In this document: piece by piece, positions 1 to 7,718 of the stretch
How the letters are laid out: every line of letters begins with the position of its first letter
How positions within the stretch are numbered: position 1 is the first letter of the stretch
Notes under the pieces: generated by a model
The model's database searches: none
The model's input: only the letters and a program-made list of their open reading frames with translations
Told to the model about the DNA's origin: nothing
Source: Treponema sp.
Lineage (GTDB): Bacteria > Spirochaetota > Spirochaetia > Treponematales > Breznakiellaceae
Length of the DNA: 11,489 nt
Reading direction: 5' to 3'
Assembly (NCBI GenBank): GCA_031283505.1
Contig: JAITBO010000066.1
Location: 1 to 11,489 of the forward strand
Translations under genes and position numbers: made by a program

Positions 1-124
1 TAGAGTCTGTCCACAAAGTCGGTTACTTTGCGGACAGACCTTGCATTTTCTCGCCTAAAAGCTGCGAAAATGCGGGTTTCAAGGTGGTCTGTCCATAATG
101 TGTCTACATTATGGACAGACTCTA
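1..124. repeat. Three-hairpin palindromic repeat element (MITE/REP-like)
   Basis: A 13-bp perfect inverted repeat, TAGAGTCTGTCCA (1-13) and TGGACAGACTCTA (112-124), bounds the element. Inside, hairpin 1 pairs 5-19 with 25-39 (one A/C mismatch, 5-nt loop). Hairpin 2 pairs GCATTTT (43-49) and CGC (52-54) with GCGAAAATGC (64-73). Hairpin 3 is a perfect 15-bp stem, 87-101 with 106-120, around a GTCT loop. The octamer GTCTGTCC therefore occurs four times in alternating orientation, so the terminal repeat and the local hairpins are mutually exclusive folds. No coding potential or transposase is seen. The element may extend left of base 1. A non-autonomous mobile repeat is the best guess. It is not a classical terminator, because no T-run follows a stem. 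Confidence 0.7.
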
Positions 125-128
125 GTTA

Positions 129-172
129 GGGGGGCTCTCCCCCGCCGGACATCGCCGGACTTATGTTATATT
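129..172 (+). promoter_or_regulatory. Probable tamB promoter with tandem 10-bp repeat
   Basis: A G5-CTCT-C5 hairpin (130-143) is followed by two direct copies of GCCGGAC (144-150 and 154-160), exactly one helical turn apart. Four bases later comes an extended -10, TG-T-TATATT (164-172), with TATATT matching TATAAT at five of six positions. There is no recognisable -35; its place is taken by the tandem repeat, as in promoters driven by an activator that binds 10-bp-phased half sites. The expected transcript start near 178-180 gives a leader of only about 12 nt before the ATG at 191. The sequence elements are seen directly; their function is inferred. Confidence 0.45.
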
Positions 173-190
173 GAGATAATTGTAGCGGGC

Positions 191-3100
191 ATGAAAGAAA
201 ACCGTCTGACACGCATAATCTCCAGTATCCTCGTGTTTACGGTCCTGATTGCCGCCACGTTTTTGATTGTACGGCCCCTGCAAAGAGATCTTTTTGCGAA
301 AATGACGGCCTTGCGGGACGAGTTTATCGCCCAGGGAGAGGCTTTTCTCGGCATGAGGATCGAATATTCATCCATGGGGCCTTCCATTTTTAGTGCCTTA
401 GACATACGGGGTATACGGATTTACGGGTCCGCCCCCGCTCCCCTGGTTTCCCTTGCCCGGCTGAGGGTCTCCTTTTCCCTTTTGGACATCCTGCAAGGGA
501 AGGGCTTGGACGCCCTCAGTCTGATCCGGCTGGATAAACCGGTGATTTCCCTGGACTTTGACCATACCGGGGATTGGGAAGCCCTTCTTGCGAAAATCGG
601 GCAACAGGGGGAGGGCGGTCCCGGCGCGGCCTCGGACGAAGGTTCCGGGAATTGGCTTATGGGGCTTTCCGGGGATGTCACCCTCAAAATACGAGGTGGA
701 GAAGGTAAACTCCTTATGGGGGAAAACCGGTTTACCCTTTCCGGCATCAACATGGATATGGTGGTCCGGGGAAGCCTCATCTCGGTGAAGGGCAAGGCGG
801 AAGGGACGGCGTTCCTGGAATCCTTTTTGGATCGGTCTATGACCATGGGGATGAGCGGCAGGTTCAGCGGGAAACTGGACACCCGGCTTAGAGAAGGAAA
901 CCTGGTCGTGGCCGTCCCCTCGTTTTTCGGGGATGGGTTCAACTTTAGAAGTTTTCAGTTTGATGTCGCCCTGGATCCGGAAAAGATTGAGATTCAAAAG
1001 GCCGGGGACCGTTTTTCCGGGGGAATGAGTTCCTTTGATCTTGCCCTGGGGTATGCCTTTGACGCCCGGCGTTTTTTCGGGCGTTTTGAAGGCCGGGATT
1101 TTACCCCCCGGCTTCTTCTTTCCTTTTCGGGACCCTGGAAAGAGTACAATCCCATTCTCGGTCTGAGCGTCAACGGATCGGTGTCTTTCGAGGCGGCCCT
1201 TCAAGGCGGGATTTCCTACGCGCTGGACCTTTCCGGGGACCTGGGTGCTCTCTTCCCGATTGGCGGTGTTTCCTACGCCGTTGCCGCAGCAGGAAACGGG
1301 AAATACGTCCGGTTCCGCCGCCTGCTCCTCACGTTTCCCAGGGGGGATATACAATATGCCGGGAGCCTTGATTTTAAAACCCTGTCCCCCAACGGAACGA
1401 TTTCCATACACGATTTCAGTCTTGCCTCCGGCGGCGATTCCCCTGATTCGGACGGCGGCGCGGATGGATATGTGATAAACGCGGACCTTACGGTGAACTC
1501 TTATGGCCGGACTGTCACCGTCTTTGGGGACAGCGTGGCAATGGGGCCGGTCCTCTTTACCGCCCTGGACGCCGACATACGGCGGGAAGACGGCGGCTTT
1601 ACCTTCGATTTTTCGGCCCTGCGGTTGTTCACCGGTCTGGAATCCTCTGATGATGTCCGTATAAGCCGCCTTTCCATGGAGGGGTCCCTGGATTACACCC
1701 CCCGGCATCTTCAGGCCAGCCTGATTTTGGATACCTTTTCCGTGGATGACATACTCCTTATGTTTCGTCCCCTGGGAATAGTCCCCGCCCTTCCGGAACC
1801 GGCGTTCCTGATTGCCGCGGATACTTCGATTACCACCGAGATCTTCGTAACCACCGATTTCGATCAGATTCTTTACAACGCTCCCCGCCTTGTACTTGTC
1901 TACCGGGAAGGACAGAATGAAATTGTCGCTCTGGCCTCTGTTTCCGGAACAAACAGGCATTTTGAATTGAACGAAAGCCGCGTTGTCCTGGCCGGCAGTG
2001 CGGCGGAAGTATCGGGATACCTGGACTTTTACAATCCCAATGACATTACTTTTTCCCTGAGGGCTTCTTATCGGGATATGTTCTATTATTTTGACGGCGG
2101 CATACTGGATCAGAGGTCTTTAAGCGTCCAGGGCTCCTACGGCCTTTCTGTCTATTTGACCCGGACCCCGGAAGGCGGTTATTCCGGGTATGCCGAGGCC
2201 GCTTCCATACCCCTTCCTTTTCGGAAACAGTTTTTCCGCCTGGGGTTTCTTGCATCCCTGCGGTATGACTCCCCTCAATCCTGGTCGGCGGACTTGACCT
2301 GGCTGGAAATAAGCGAATTGGCAACCCCGGTGTCGCCCTCCGCTTCCCTGCGTTTTGCCGGGAGGGCGGATCAGAACGGTATGTTGTTCCACGACATCGT
2401 ATTTGACGACGGACGGGGAGAACTTTTTGGCCGGGCGGCTCTTTCCTGGGGCGAAGATATGAGAATACCGGTCCCCGGTCCTATTGCCGGGGTCGGATCG
2501 GACTGGTCCCTGATCACCTTTTTCCTCCATCTGGAAGACAAGCAGGGTAGTGAAACCTATAATCTTGAAGGCGAGTACGAAAAGGGTTTTCTGGAGATAC
2601 GCCTCCTGGGACGGGAAATGCAGTTGGGCCGGGTATCCGCCTCCTTCACGAATGCCCTGGCCGCCGGTGAAGGCCGGTTACAGTGGACGCCCGGCGGGGC
2701 TTATGAAATCACGGTAACTCTGTCGTCCCTTACCGCCAGATATAACGAAAACCTCATAACCCTTTCGGCCCAGGGGTCCCTCACGGAGGAAGAAATGGAG
2801 ATCCGCAATCTCAGGGTGAGTTATGGGAACCTTGAGGCGGAACTCCCCAGGTTCCAATTGAACCGCCGGGATTCCGGGGTTTGGGCCCAGGGGCAGATCC
2901 GGGGAATTGCGGTAGGCCGGAGAATCGAAGGATCCTTTACCGCGGAAGCGGGCTTTGAACCCCTCAAGTCCTGGCTGGCCTTGGGAGAAGTCCTGAATTC
3001 TTTTTCCGGTGTTGTTAATGTAGAATACATACGCCTTGATGCCCTGGAAGTTTTGGAGCCTTTTCGCCTGATGGTTTCCCGAAGCGAATCCCTCATCTCC

Positions 3101-4645
3101 CTTTCCGGGGGCCCCCGGAATATGCTGCGATTTAGTATTGTCGGCGACGGGTCCTTTTACGCCGGCCTTTCCTACCCATCCCCCATCAGAGGCGCCTTGA
3201 CCGGAACCATTGCCGCCAATACGATAGATGCCCGGGCATCGAATCTGTACGTCGATCTTACCGCTCTGGGCCGCCTTTTGCCCTACAAGGAGACGGTCGC
3301 CCTTACCGGCGGACTGGCCAATGTATCGGTGGACATACGGGGACCCCTGGGAGATCCGGAATTCTTCGGGACAGCTTGGGGAAACAGCGTCCGCCTTGAG
3401 ATTCCCAGGTATTTGGGCGCCGAACTCGGCCCTGTCCCCATGACCGTGATCCTGGAGGGTAACGAGATGCGTTTTGGTCCCATAAACGTGCCTGCGGGAA
3501 AGGGATCCGGCATGGTTTCAGGATGGTTCCGGTTTGACCGCTGGATTCCCAATACCTTCAGCATAGATATTACCTCTTCCCGGGAACATCCCGTCCCCTT
3601 TGATTTTGAAATTCTGGGGATTATAGCCCACGGGGGCGCATCGGGTGCCATGAATGTCTCAATGCAGGATTCGCGGCTGCTCCTTTCCGGAAATCTTCTG
3701 GGAGAGGATACGGAAATAATCCTGGACGCCCAGGGAATTACTGCGGCCATGGATCAGCAAGACTTAGGCAATATAGGGATCATCGCGGATTTTACCCTGA
3801 CAACAGGCAGAAAAGTGGAATTCTTTTGGCCTACGGCGGATTATCCCTTGCTGCAAGCCGCCGCAGCGGCGGGGATAGAAGTAAAAATCACCAGCGATTC
3901 CGAAACCGGCCGTTTTTCCATAACCGGAGACGTGGATTTCAGGAGCGGTTCTCTTTATTATGGGCAGCGGAGTTTTTATATCCGGGAGGGGACCTTGTTC
4001 TTTAACGAGAACGAAATTCAGTTTGATCCCCGGATTACGGTACGGGCGGAAACCAGGGACCGTACCGACGACGGGCCTGTTACCATTTCCATGATCGTGG
4101 ACAACGCCCCGCTGATGTCATTTACCGCCCGGTTTGAGTCCAATCCGCCCCTTTCCCAGGTTGAAATACTTTCCCTTATGGGGCAAAACCTGACCGGTCT
4201 TCCCGCTGAGGGAGGGGAGGGGGCCAAGGTCCAAAATATCGTGTTTTCGGGGGTCGATTTTCTGTCCCAGTCCCTTGTTTTCCGCCGTATAGAACGGATA
4301 ATCCGCAGTTTTACCCGCTTGGATATGTTCACCTTTCGCTCTCCCCTTGTACAAAATTTTATTTCCTCACGGTGGAACCCGGTTGACAATGGGGAAAGGG
4401 GTAACTATTTTGATAATACCGCTGTTTTCTTTGGTAAGTACTTTAGTTCGGATATGTTTTTTCAGGGTAGTGTTTTGTTGCAATACGATGAAAATAAACT
4501 GGAGATGGGTGGGTATACCTTTGAAGCAGATCTGGGTATAGAACTTCGCAGTCCATTATTTGATATCCGCTGGAATATCGCGCCCTTTAAGTATGAGACA
4601 TTTTTTGATGCATCCTTCACACTAACGTGGAGATGGTTGTTTTAG
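191..4645 (+). CDS. tamB: TamB/DUF490 family translocation and assembly module protein
   Basis: Predicted 1484-residue inner-membrane-anchored periplasmic protein. Residues about 9-27 form one hydrophobic segment after a basic N-terminus, followed by an AsmA-like N-terminal region and a very long run of alternating beta-strand sequence. The C-terminal part (about 1150-1484) has TamB/DUF490 hallmarks, including a Y-G-Q-R-S-F-Y-I strand near 1255 and SNPPLSQVEIL at 1317-1327. In the family, this beta-taco groove spans the periplasm, assists outer-membrane protein assembly and has been linked to phospholipid transport. The protein ends in an aromatic, strand-like tail (SFTLTWRWLF). I chose the ATG at 191 because the membrane anchor follows directly. 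The upstream in-frame ATG at 98 lies inside hairpin 3 of the repeat and would add 31 unlikely residues. No clear Shine-Dalgarno precedes 191. bamA follows after 11 nt, so the two are almost surely co-transcribed. The last 250 bases are visibly more AT-rich than the rest. Confidence 0.9.
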   Translation: MKENRLTRIISSILVFTVLIAATFLIVRPLQRDLFAKMTALRDEFIAQGEAFLGMRIEYSSMGPSIFSALDIRGIRIYGSAPAPLVSLARLRVSFSLLDILQGKGLDALSLIRLDKPVISLDFDHTGDWEALLAKIGQQGEGGPGAASDEGSGNWLMGLSGDVTLKIRGGEGKLLMGENRFTLSGINMDMVVRGSLISVKGKAEGTAFLESFLDRSMTMGMSGRFSGKLDTRLREGNLVVAVPSFFGDGFNFRSFQFDVALDPEKIEIQKAGDRFSGGMSSFDLALGYAFDARRFFGRFEGRDFTPRLLLSFSGPWKEYNPILGLSVNGSVSFEAALQGGISYALDLSGDLGALFPIGGVSYAVAAAGNGKYVRFRRLLLTFPRGDIQYAGSLDFKTLSPNGTISIHDFSLASGGDSPDSDGGADGYVINADLTVNSYGRTVTVFGDSVAMGPVLFTALDADIRREDGGFTFDFSALRLFTGLESSDDVRISRLSMEGSLDYTPRHLQASLILDTFSVDDILLMFRPLGIVPALPEPAFLIAADTSITTEIFVTTDFDQILYNAPRLVLVYREGQNEIVALASVSGTNRHFELNESRVVLAGSAAEVSGYLDFYNPNDITFSLRASYRDMFYYFDGGILDQRSLSVQGSYGLSVYLTRTPEGGYSGYAEAASIPLPFRKQFFRLGFLASLRYDSPQSWSADLTWLEISELATPVSPSASLRFAGRADQNGMLFHDIVFDDGRGELFGRAALSWGEDMRIPVPGPIAGVGSDWSLITFFLHLEDKQGSETYNLEGEYEKGFLEIRLLGREMQLGRVSASFTNALAAGEGRLQWTPGGAYEITVTLSSLTARYNENLITLSAQGSLTEEEMEIRNLRVSYGNLEAELPRFQLNRRDSGVWAQGQIRGIAVGRRIEGSFTAEAGFEPLKSWLALGEVLNSFSGVVNVEYIRLDALEVLEPFRLMVSRSESLISLSGGPRNMLRFSIVGDGSFYAGLSYPSPIRGALTGTIAANTIDARASNLYVDLTALGRLLPYKETVALTGGLANVSVDIRGPLGDPEFFGTAWGNSVRLEIPRYLGAELGPVPMTVILEGNEMRFGPINVPAGKGSGMVSGWFRFDRWIPNTFSIDITSSREHPVPFDFEILGIIAHGGASGAMNVSMQDSRLLLSGNLLGEDTEIILDAQGITAAMDQQDLGNIGIIADFTLTTGRKVEFFWPTADYPLLQAAAAAGIEVKITSDSETGRFSITGDVDFRSGSLYYGQRSFYIREGTLFFNENEIQFDPRITVRAETRDRTDDGPVTISMIVDNAPLMSFTARFESNPPLSQVEILSLMGQNLTGLPAEGGEGAKVQNIVFSGVDFLSQSLVFRRIERIIRSFTRLDMFTFRSPLVQNFISSRWNPVDNGERGNYFDNTAVFFGKYFSSDMFFQGSVLLQYDENKLEMGGYTFEADLGIELRSPLFDIRWNIAPFKYETFFDASFTLTWRWLF
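4383..4411 (+). promoter_or_regulatory. Candidate internal promoter for bamA inside tamB 3' end
   Basis: A perfect -35 TTGACA (4383-4388), a 17-bp spacer and TATTTT (4406-4411, four of six matches) lie at the start of the AT-rich last part of tamB. GATAAT (4412-4417) is an alternative -10 but with a long spacer. Transcription would start near 4418, about 240 nt before the bamA ATG. The boxes are seen directly; activity is inferred, and the -10 is only fair. Confidence 0.3.
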
Positions 4646-4656
4646 AAGGAGTTTAG

Positions 4657-7143
4657 ATGCGCAGAAGATTAGGGTTCGCATACCTTATTGTTTACATTTT
4701 GTTAACGGCAGGTTTAGGGGTTGCCCAGGAATCAGGGGAATGGTATCTGGAAAAACCCATACGGAATGTGGTTTTTGAAGGACTTAATCATGTCAAAATG
4801 TCGGAGTTGGAGGGCGTCATTGAGCCTTTTCTGGGCCGTCCTTTTTCCGATGAAGTTTTTTGGGAACTCCAGGGACGAATTTACGCGCTGGAATACTTCG
4901 ATGTCATATCTCCCAGCGCGGTGCCAGCGGACTCTGCGGGAACGGAGGTGGTTATACGATTTGTGGTTACCGAACGGCCTATCGTCTCCCGGATAAGTTT
5001 TGTCGGCAACAGCGGCCTTCGCCGCAGCGAACTCATGGATACGATCACCATCAAGGTGAACGACGTGGCGAACCAACTCAAGCTTCGGGCGGATGAGGTT
5101 GCCCTGCTCAACAAGTACCTGGAAAAGGGGTATCCCGATGCCCATATCCGTTCCGAATCCCAAGCCGCCCGGGACGGATCCGTCACGGTTACCTTCTTTA
5201 TCACCGAAGGGGATAAGATAAGCATAGACGCCTGCTACTTTGAAGGAAACGCCATCTTTTCGGACCGGACTCTTAAAGGGCAGCTTTCCTTAAAAACAAA
5301 GGGGCTTTTGAATGACGGCGCTTTTCAGGAAGCCAAACTTGTCGCCGACCGGGCCGCCATTACCCAGTATTATCATGACAGGGGATACATAGATGCCGAA
5401 GTGACCGATGTGGTCAGGGACGCCCATAAGGACGAAAAGGGCAATAACAATCTGTCCATAACCTTCAGGATCTATGAAGGGCGGATCTACAATTTTAACG
5501 GAGTTACCTTTGAAGGCAATCAGATTTTTTCGACCGAACAGCTTGAGGATTTGATTCATTCCAGGGTTGGGGATACGGTAAATGCCCGGAGGGTGGAAGC
5601 GGATATACAGCGGGTGGCGGATCTGTACTACGAAAACGGGTATATCTTTAACAGCATAACCCCGGAGCCCCGGCGGGATCGTGAATCCGGCAACATCTCG
5701 TACCATATAGCGATTGTGGAACGGGGCAGAGCCCATATTGAGAGAATTGTTGTTCAAGGGAATAACAAAACCAAAGACAAGGTGATATTGCGGGAGATTC
5801 CCCTGGAACCGGGAGACATTTTTTCCAAAGCAAAAGTGCTGGAAGGAATCAGAAACCTGTATAACCTCCAGTATTTCTCCAGCGTGGCGCCCGATACCCC
5901 GCCGGGAAGCGCCGATAACCTCATGGACCTTATCATTAATGTGGAGGAACAGCTTACCACCGATGTCCAGTTGGGGATAACTTTTTCGGGCAGTACGGAT
6001 CCCGATGCCTTCCCCATATCGGGGCTTCTCAAGTTTAACGACCGGAATTTCCTGGGTTACGGGAACATGGTGGGCGCGGAGATCAACGCGAACCAGGACA
6101 CCCAGACCGCATCCCTTACGTATACCCAGCGCTGGATTTTCGGCCTGCCCTTATCCGGCGGCTTTGACTTTACGTTCCAGCATATAAAGCGGCTTGCTTT
6201 TATGGACAGCGCCTCTCCTTTCTTTAACGGAGACGAAGACGATGCCTTTCCCGATGGATTCAATTCCTATGCGGATTATGTGAACGCCGGTAAAATCCCG
6301 CCCAGGGAATACTGGATGTCTTATGACCAGTTCAATTTTTCTTTGGGTTTTTCCACCGGGTACCGCTGGCTTACCAGCCTGGGGAATCTGGGGCTCAACG
6401 GGGGAATCCGGACCGGATGGATACAAAACAAGTACAACGAATCCCTTTACAGGGCCTTTGATCCCGTGTTGCGGGACAGGAACAGCCGGTTTGTGCCCGC
6501 CTTCTCCTTTTGGACCGCGGTTTCTCTGGATCAGCGGGACATATATTATGACCCGTCCAAAGGGTATTACGGCATTCAGCGCCTGGCCTATTACGGTATA
6601 CTCCCCATAGAACGGGAACACTATATCAGGACCGACACCAAGGCCGAAGCCTTTGTTACCCTTCTTAACCTGCCTATAACGGACAACTATAGTTTTAAAA
6701 CCGTATTCGGCATACACAGCGGGCTTTCCTTCATCCTGCCCCAGCCGGGCCGCAAAGTCCCGGAAATAGAAGACGCGAACAAGCTTTCGATAGACGGTAT
6801 GTTCACCGGACGGGGCTGGTCAGAGGAACGGACGAACCGGGGACAGGTCCTTTGGGAAAACTGGGCGGAATTGCGGTTCCCTGTTCTTCCGGGGATGGTT
6901 TCCTTCGACTTTTTCTTCGATATGGCGGCCATGTCAAAGACACCCTATGACTTCTTCCATAACTTTACGCCGGAAGACCTGCGTTTCAGCTTCGGTTTTG
7001 GGCCCCGTATTTCCATACCTCAGTTCCCCCTTAAACTGCAATTTGCCCGGTGTTTCAGCATACAGAACGGCAATGTGGTATGGAAACCGGGGAGTATAGG
7101 AATATTTGATTTTGTAGTATCCTTTACACTAGCTACGTATTAG
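4657..7143 (+). CDS. bamA: Outer-membrane protein assembly factor BamA (Omp85)
   Basis: An 828-residue Omp85 protein, the core of the BAM complex that folds and inserts beta-barrel proteins into the outer membrane. A signal peptide (1-23, predicted cleavage GVA|QE) leads into five POTRA domains, each opening with a strand and an F-x-G-N/L type turn: roughly 33-106, 107-185, 186-272, 276-356 and 358-434. The beta-barrel (surface antigen domain) fills about 435-828. Loop 6 carries GRGW (718-721) where most BamA proteins have V/I-RG-F/Y. An acidic, probably extracellular loop lies at about 517-550. The C-terminus (VVSFTLATY) is a beta-signal-like strand ending in an aromatic residue. A good Shine-Dalgarno AAGGAG (4646-4651) stands 5 nt before the ATG. 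Length and domain count are typical of the family, and the treponemal counterpart is TP0326 (Tp92). The neighbours tamB and skp belong to the same envelope pathway. Confidence 0.96.
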   Translation: MRRRLGFAYLIVYILLTAGLGVAQESGEWYLEKPIRNVVFEGLNHVKMSELEGVIEPFLGRPFSDEVFWELQGRIYALEYFDVISPSAVPADSAGTEVVIRFVVTERPIVSRISFVGNSGLRRSELMDTITIKVNDVANQLKLRADEVALLNKYLEKGYPDAHIRSESQAARDGSVTVTFFITEGDKISIDACYFEGNAIFSDRTLKGQLSLKTKGLLNDGAFQEAKLVADRAAITQYYHDRGYIDAEVTDVVRDAHKDEKGNNNLSITFRIYEGRIYNFNGVTFEGNQIFSTEQLEDLIHSRVGDTVNARRVEADIQRVADLYYENGYIFNSITPEPRRDRESGNISYHIAIVERGRAHIERIVVQGNNKTKDKVILREIPLEPGDIFSKAKVLEGIRNLYNLQYFSSVAPDTPPGSADNLMDLIINVEEQLTTDVQLGITFSGSTDPDAFPISGLLKFNDRNFLGYGNMVGAEINANQDTQTASLTYTQRWIFGLPLSGGFDFTFQHIKRLAFMDSASPFFNGDEDDAFPDGFNSYADYVNAGKIPPREYWMSYDQFNFSLGFSTGYRWLTSLGNLGLNGGIRTGWIQNKYNESLYRAFDPVLRDRNSRFVPAFSFWTAVSLDQRDIYYDPSKGYYGIQRLAYYGILPIEREHYIRTDTKAEAFVTLLNLPITDNYSFKTVFGIHSGLSFILPQPGRKVPEIEDANKLSIDGMFTGRGWSEERTNRGQVLWENWAELRFPVLPGMVSFDFFFDMAAMSKTPYDFFHNFTPEDLRFSFGFGPRISIPQFPLKLQFARCFSIQNGNVVWKPGSIGIFDFVVSFTLATY

Positions 7144-7151
7144 TATATAGT
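7123..7151 (+). promoter_or_regulatory. Probable skp promoter placed for a leaderless mRNA
   Basis: TTTACA (7123-7128, five of six matches to TTGACA), an exactly 17-bp spacer, and TATAGT (7146-7151, five of six matches to TATAAT). The -35 lies in the last bamA codons and the spacer crosses the bamA stop. The usual start point, about 7 nt past the -10, is A7158, the first base of the skp start codon. No Shine-Dalgarno exists between the bamA stop and this ATG. A second -10-like TATTAT overlaps at 7151-7156 but its spacing is poor. The match is seen directly; the promoter function is inferred. Confidence 0.5.
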
Positions 7152-7157
7152 ATTATT

Positions 7158-7685
7158 ATGATAAAACAGATTTCATTGTTTTGTGTTTTGTTTATATCCT
7201 TGGGACTTTTCGTGGAAGCCCAGCAGCTTACCCGTTTTGCGGTAGTGGATCTTCCCAAGGTGTATACGTCTTTTTTCCGGGATTCCCGGGCGGTACGGGA
7301 ATGGGAGGAGCGGAGCGCCCGGATTCAGGCGGACGTTGACCGGATGAAAGCGGAAATCCAGTCCCTCCAAAGCGCCCAACTGGACGCCGCAGCTGGCGGA
7401 GACGAAGCCCGCTCTCTCCGGCTGGAAAACGAGATTTACCGGAAGTCCGAGTATCTGAGGGAGTATTTCCGTATTAAGACTGCGGAGCTTAACGATCAAA
7501 AAAACAAGCTGGCCCAATCGGGGACTTTTTTGGATCAGATATACAACGAAATCCGGTTTATCGCGGAAAGCGAGGGGTACAGTATGGTTTTGAACAAAGA
7601 AAATACCGGCATACTTTGGTATAGCCCAACGGTTGATATTACCGAGAAATTGATTAATAACTTGTTGGCCAAAGCAGGGCGGTAG
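7158..7685 (+). CDS. skp: Periplasmic chaperone, Skp/OmpH family
   Basis: A 175-residue exported protein of the usual Skp length. The signal peptide covers 1-21 (cleavage V-E-A|Q) and has no lipobox. It is followed by the short strand FAVVDLPKVY (27-36), which corresponds to the conserved Skp/OmpH 'VDxxxV' strand. Next comes a long charged helical coiled-coil hairpin (about 45-125), then a closing strand region around GYSMVLNKENTGILWY. In the family, trimers with tentacle-like coiled coils hold unfolded outer-membrane proteins in the periplasm and deliver them to BamA. Its position 14 nt after bamA supports this role and matches TP0327. The ATG is fixed by the signal peptide, yet the 14 nt before it contain no Shine-Dalgarno. 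Translation may be leaderless or coupled to bamA termination. Confidence 0.88.
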   Translation: MIKQISLFCVLFISLGLFVEAQQLTRFAVVDLPKVYTSFFRDSRAVREWEERSARIQADVDRMKAEIQSLQSAQLDAAAGGDEARSLRLENEIYRKSEYLREYFRIKTAELNDQKNKLAQSGTFLDQIYNEIRFIAESEGYSMVLNKENTGILWYSPTVDITEKLINNLLAKAGR

Positions 7686-7697
7686 GGAGGAATTATC
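7685..7697 (+). promoter_or_regulatory. mutS ribosome binding site with candidate AUU/AUC start
   Basis: GGGAGGA (7685-7691) overlaps the last base of the skp stop. It is the only strong Shine-Dalgarno before mutS but lies 27 nt from the first ATG at 7719, too far to serve it. In frame with mutS, directly after it, are ATT (7692) and ATC (7695), the latter 4 nt past GGAGG. The codons from there to 7718 read I-I-S-S-A-D-S-S-P with no stop. The Shine-Dalgarno and the open frame are seen directly; use of a non-AUG start is inferred. Confidence 0.5.
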
Positions 7698-7718
7698 AGT
7701 TCTGCGGATTCGAGTCCC

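Noticed and set aside
98..190. In-frame N-terminal extension of tamB from the ATG at 98
   Set aside because: The ATG lies inside a perfect hairpin of the repeat element, the added residues resemble nothing, and the membrane anchor begins right after the ATG at 191.
398..1960. 520-codon open frame antisense to tamB
   Set aside because: Product is Gly/Lys/Pro-rich low complexity with no recognisable domain; it is the mirror of a GC-rich coding strand.
7633..7661. Promoter for mutS at TTGATA in the skp 3' end
   Set aside because: The -35 is acceptable, but no -10 at 16-18 bp spacing matches TATAAT in more than about half its positions.
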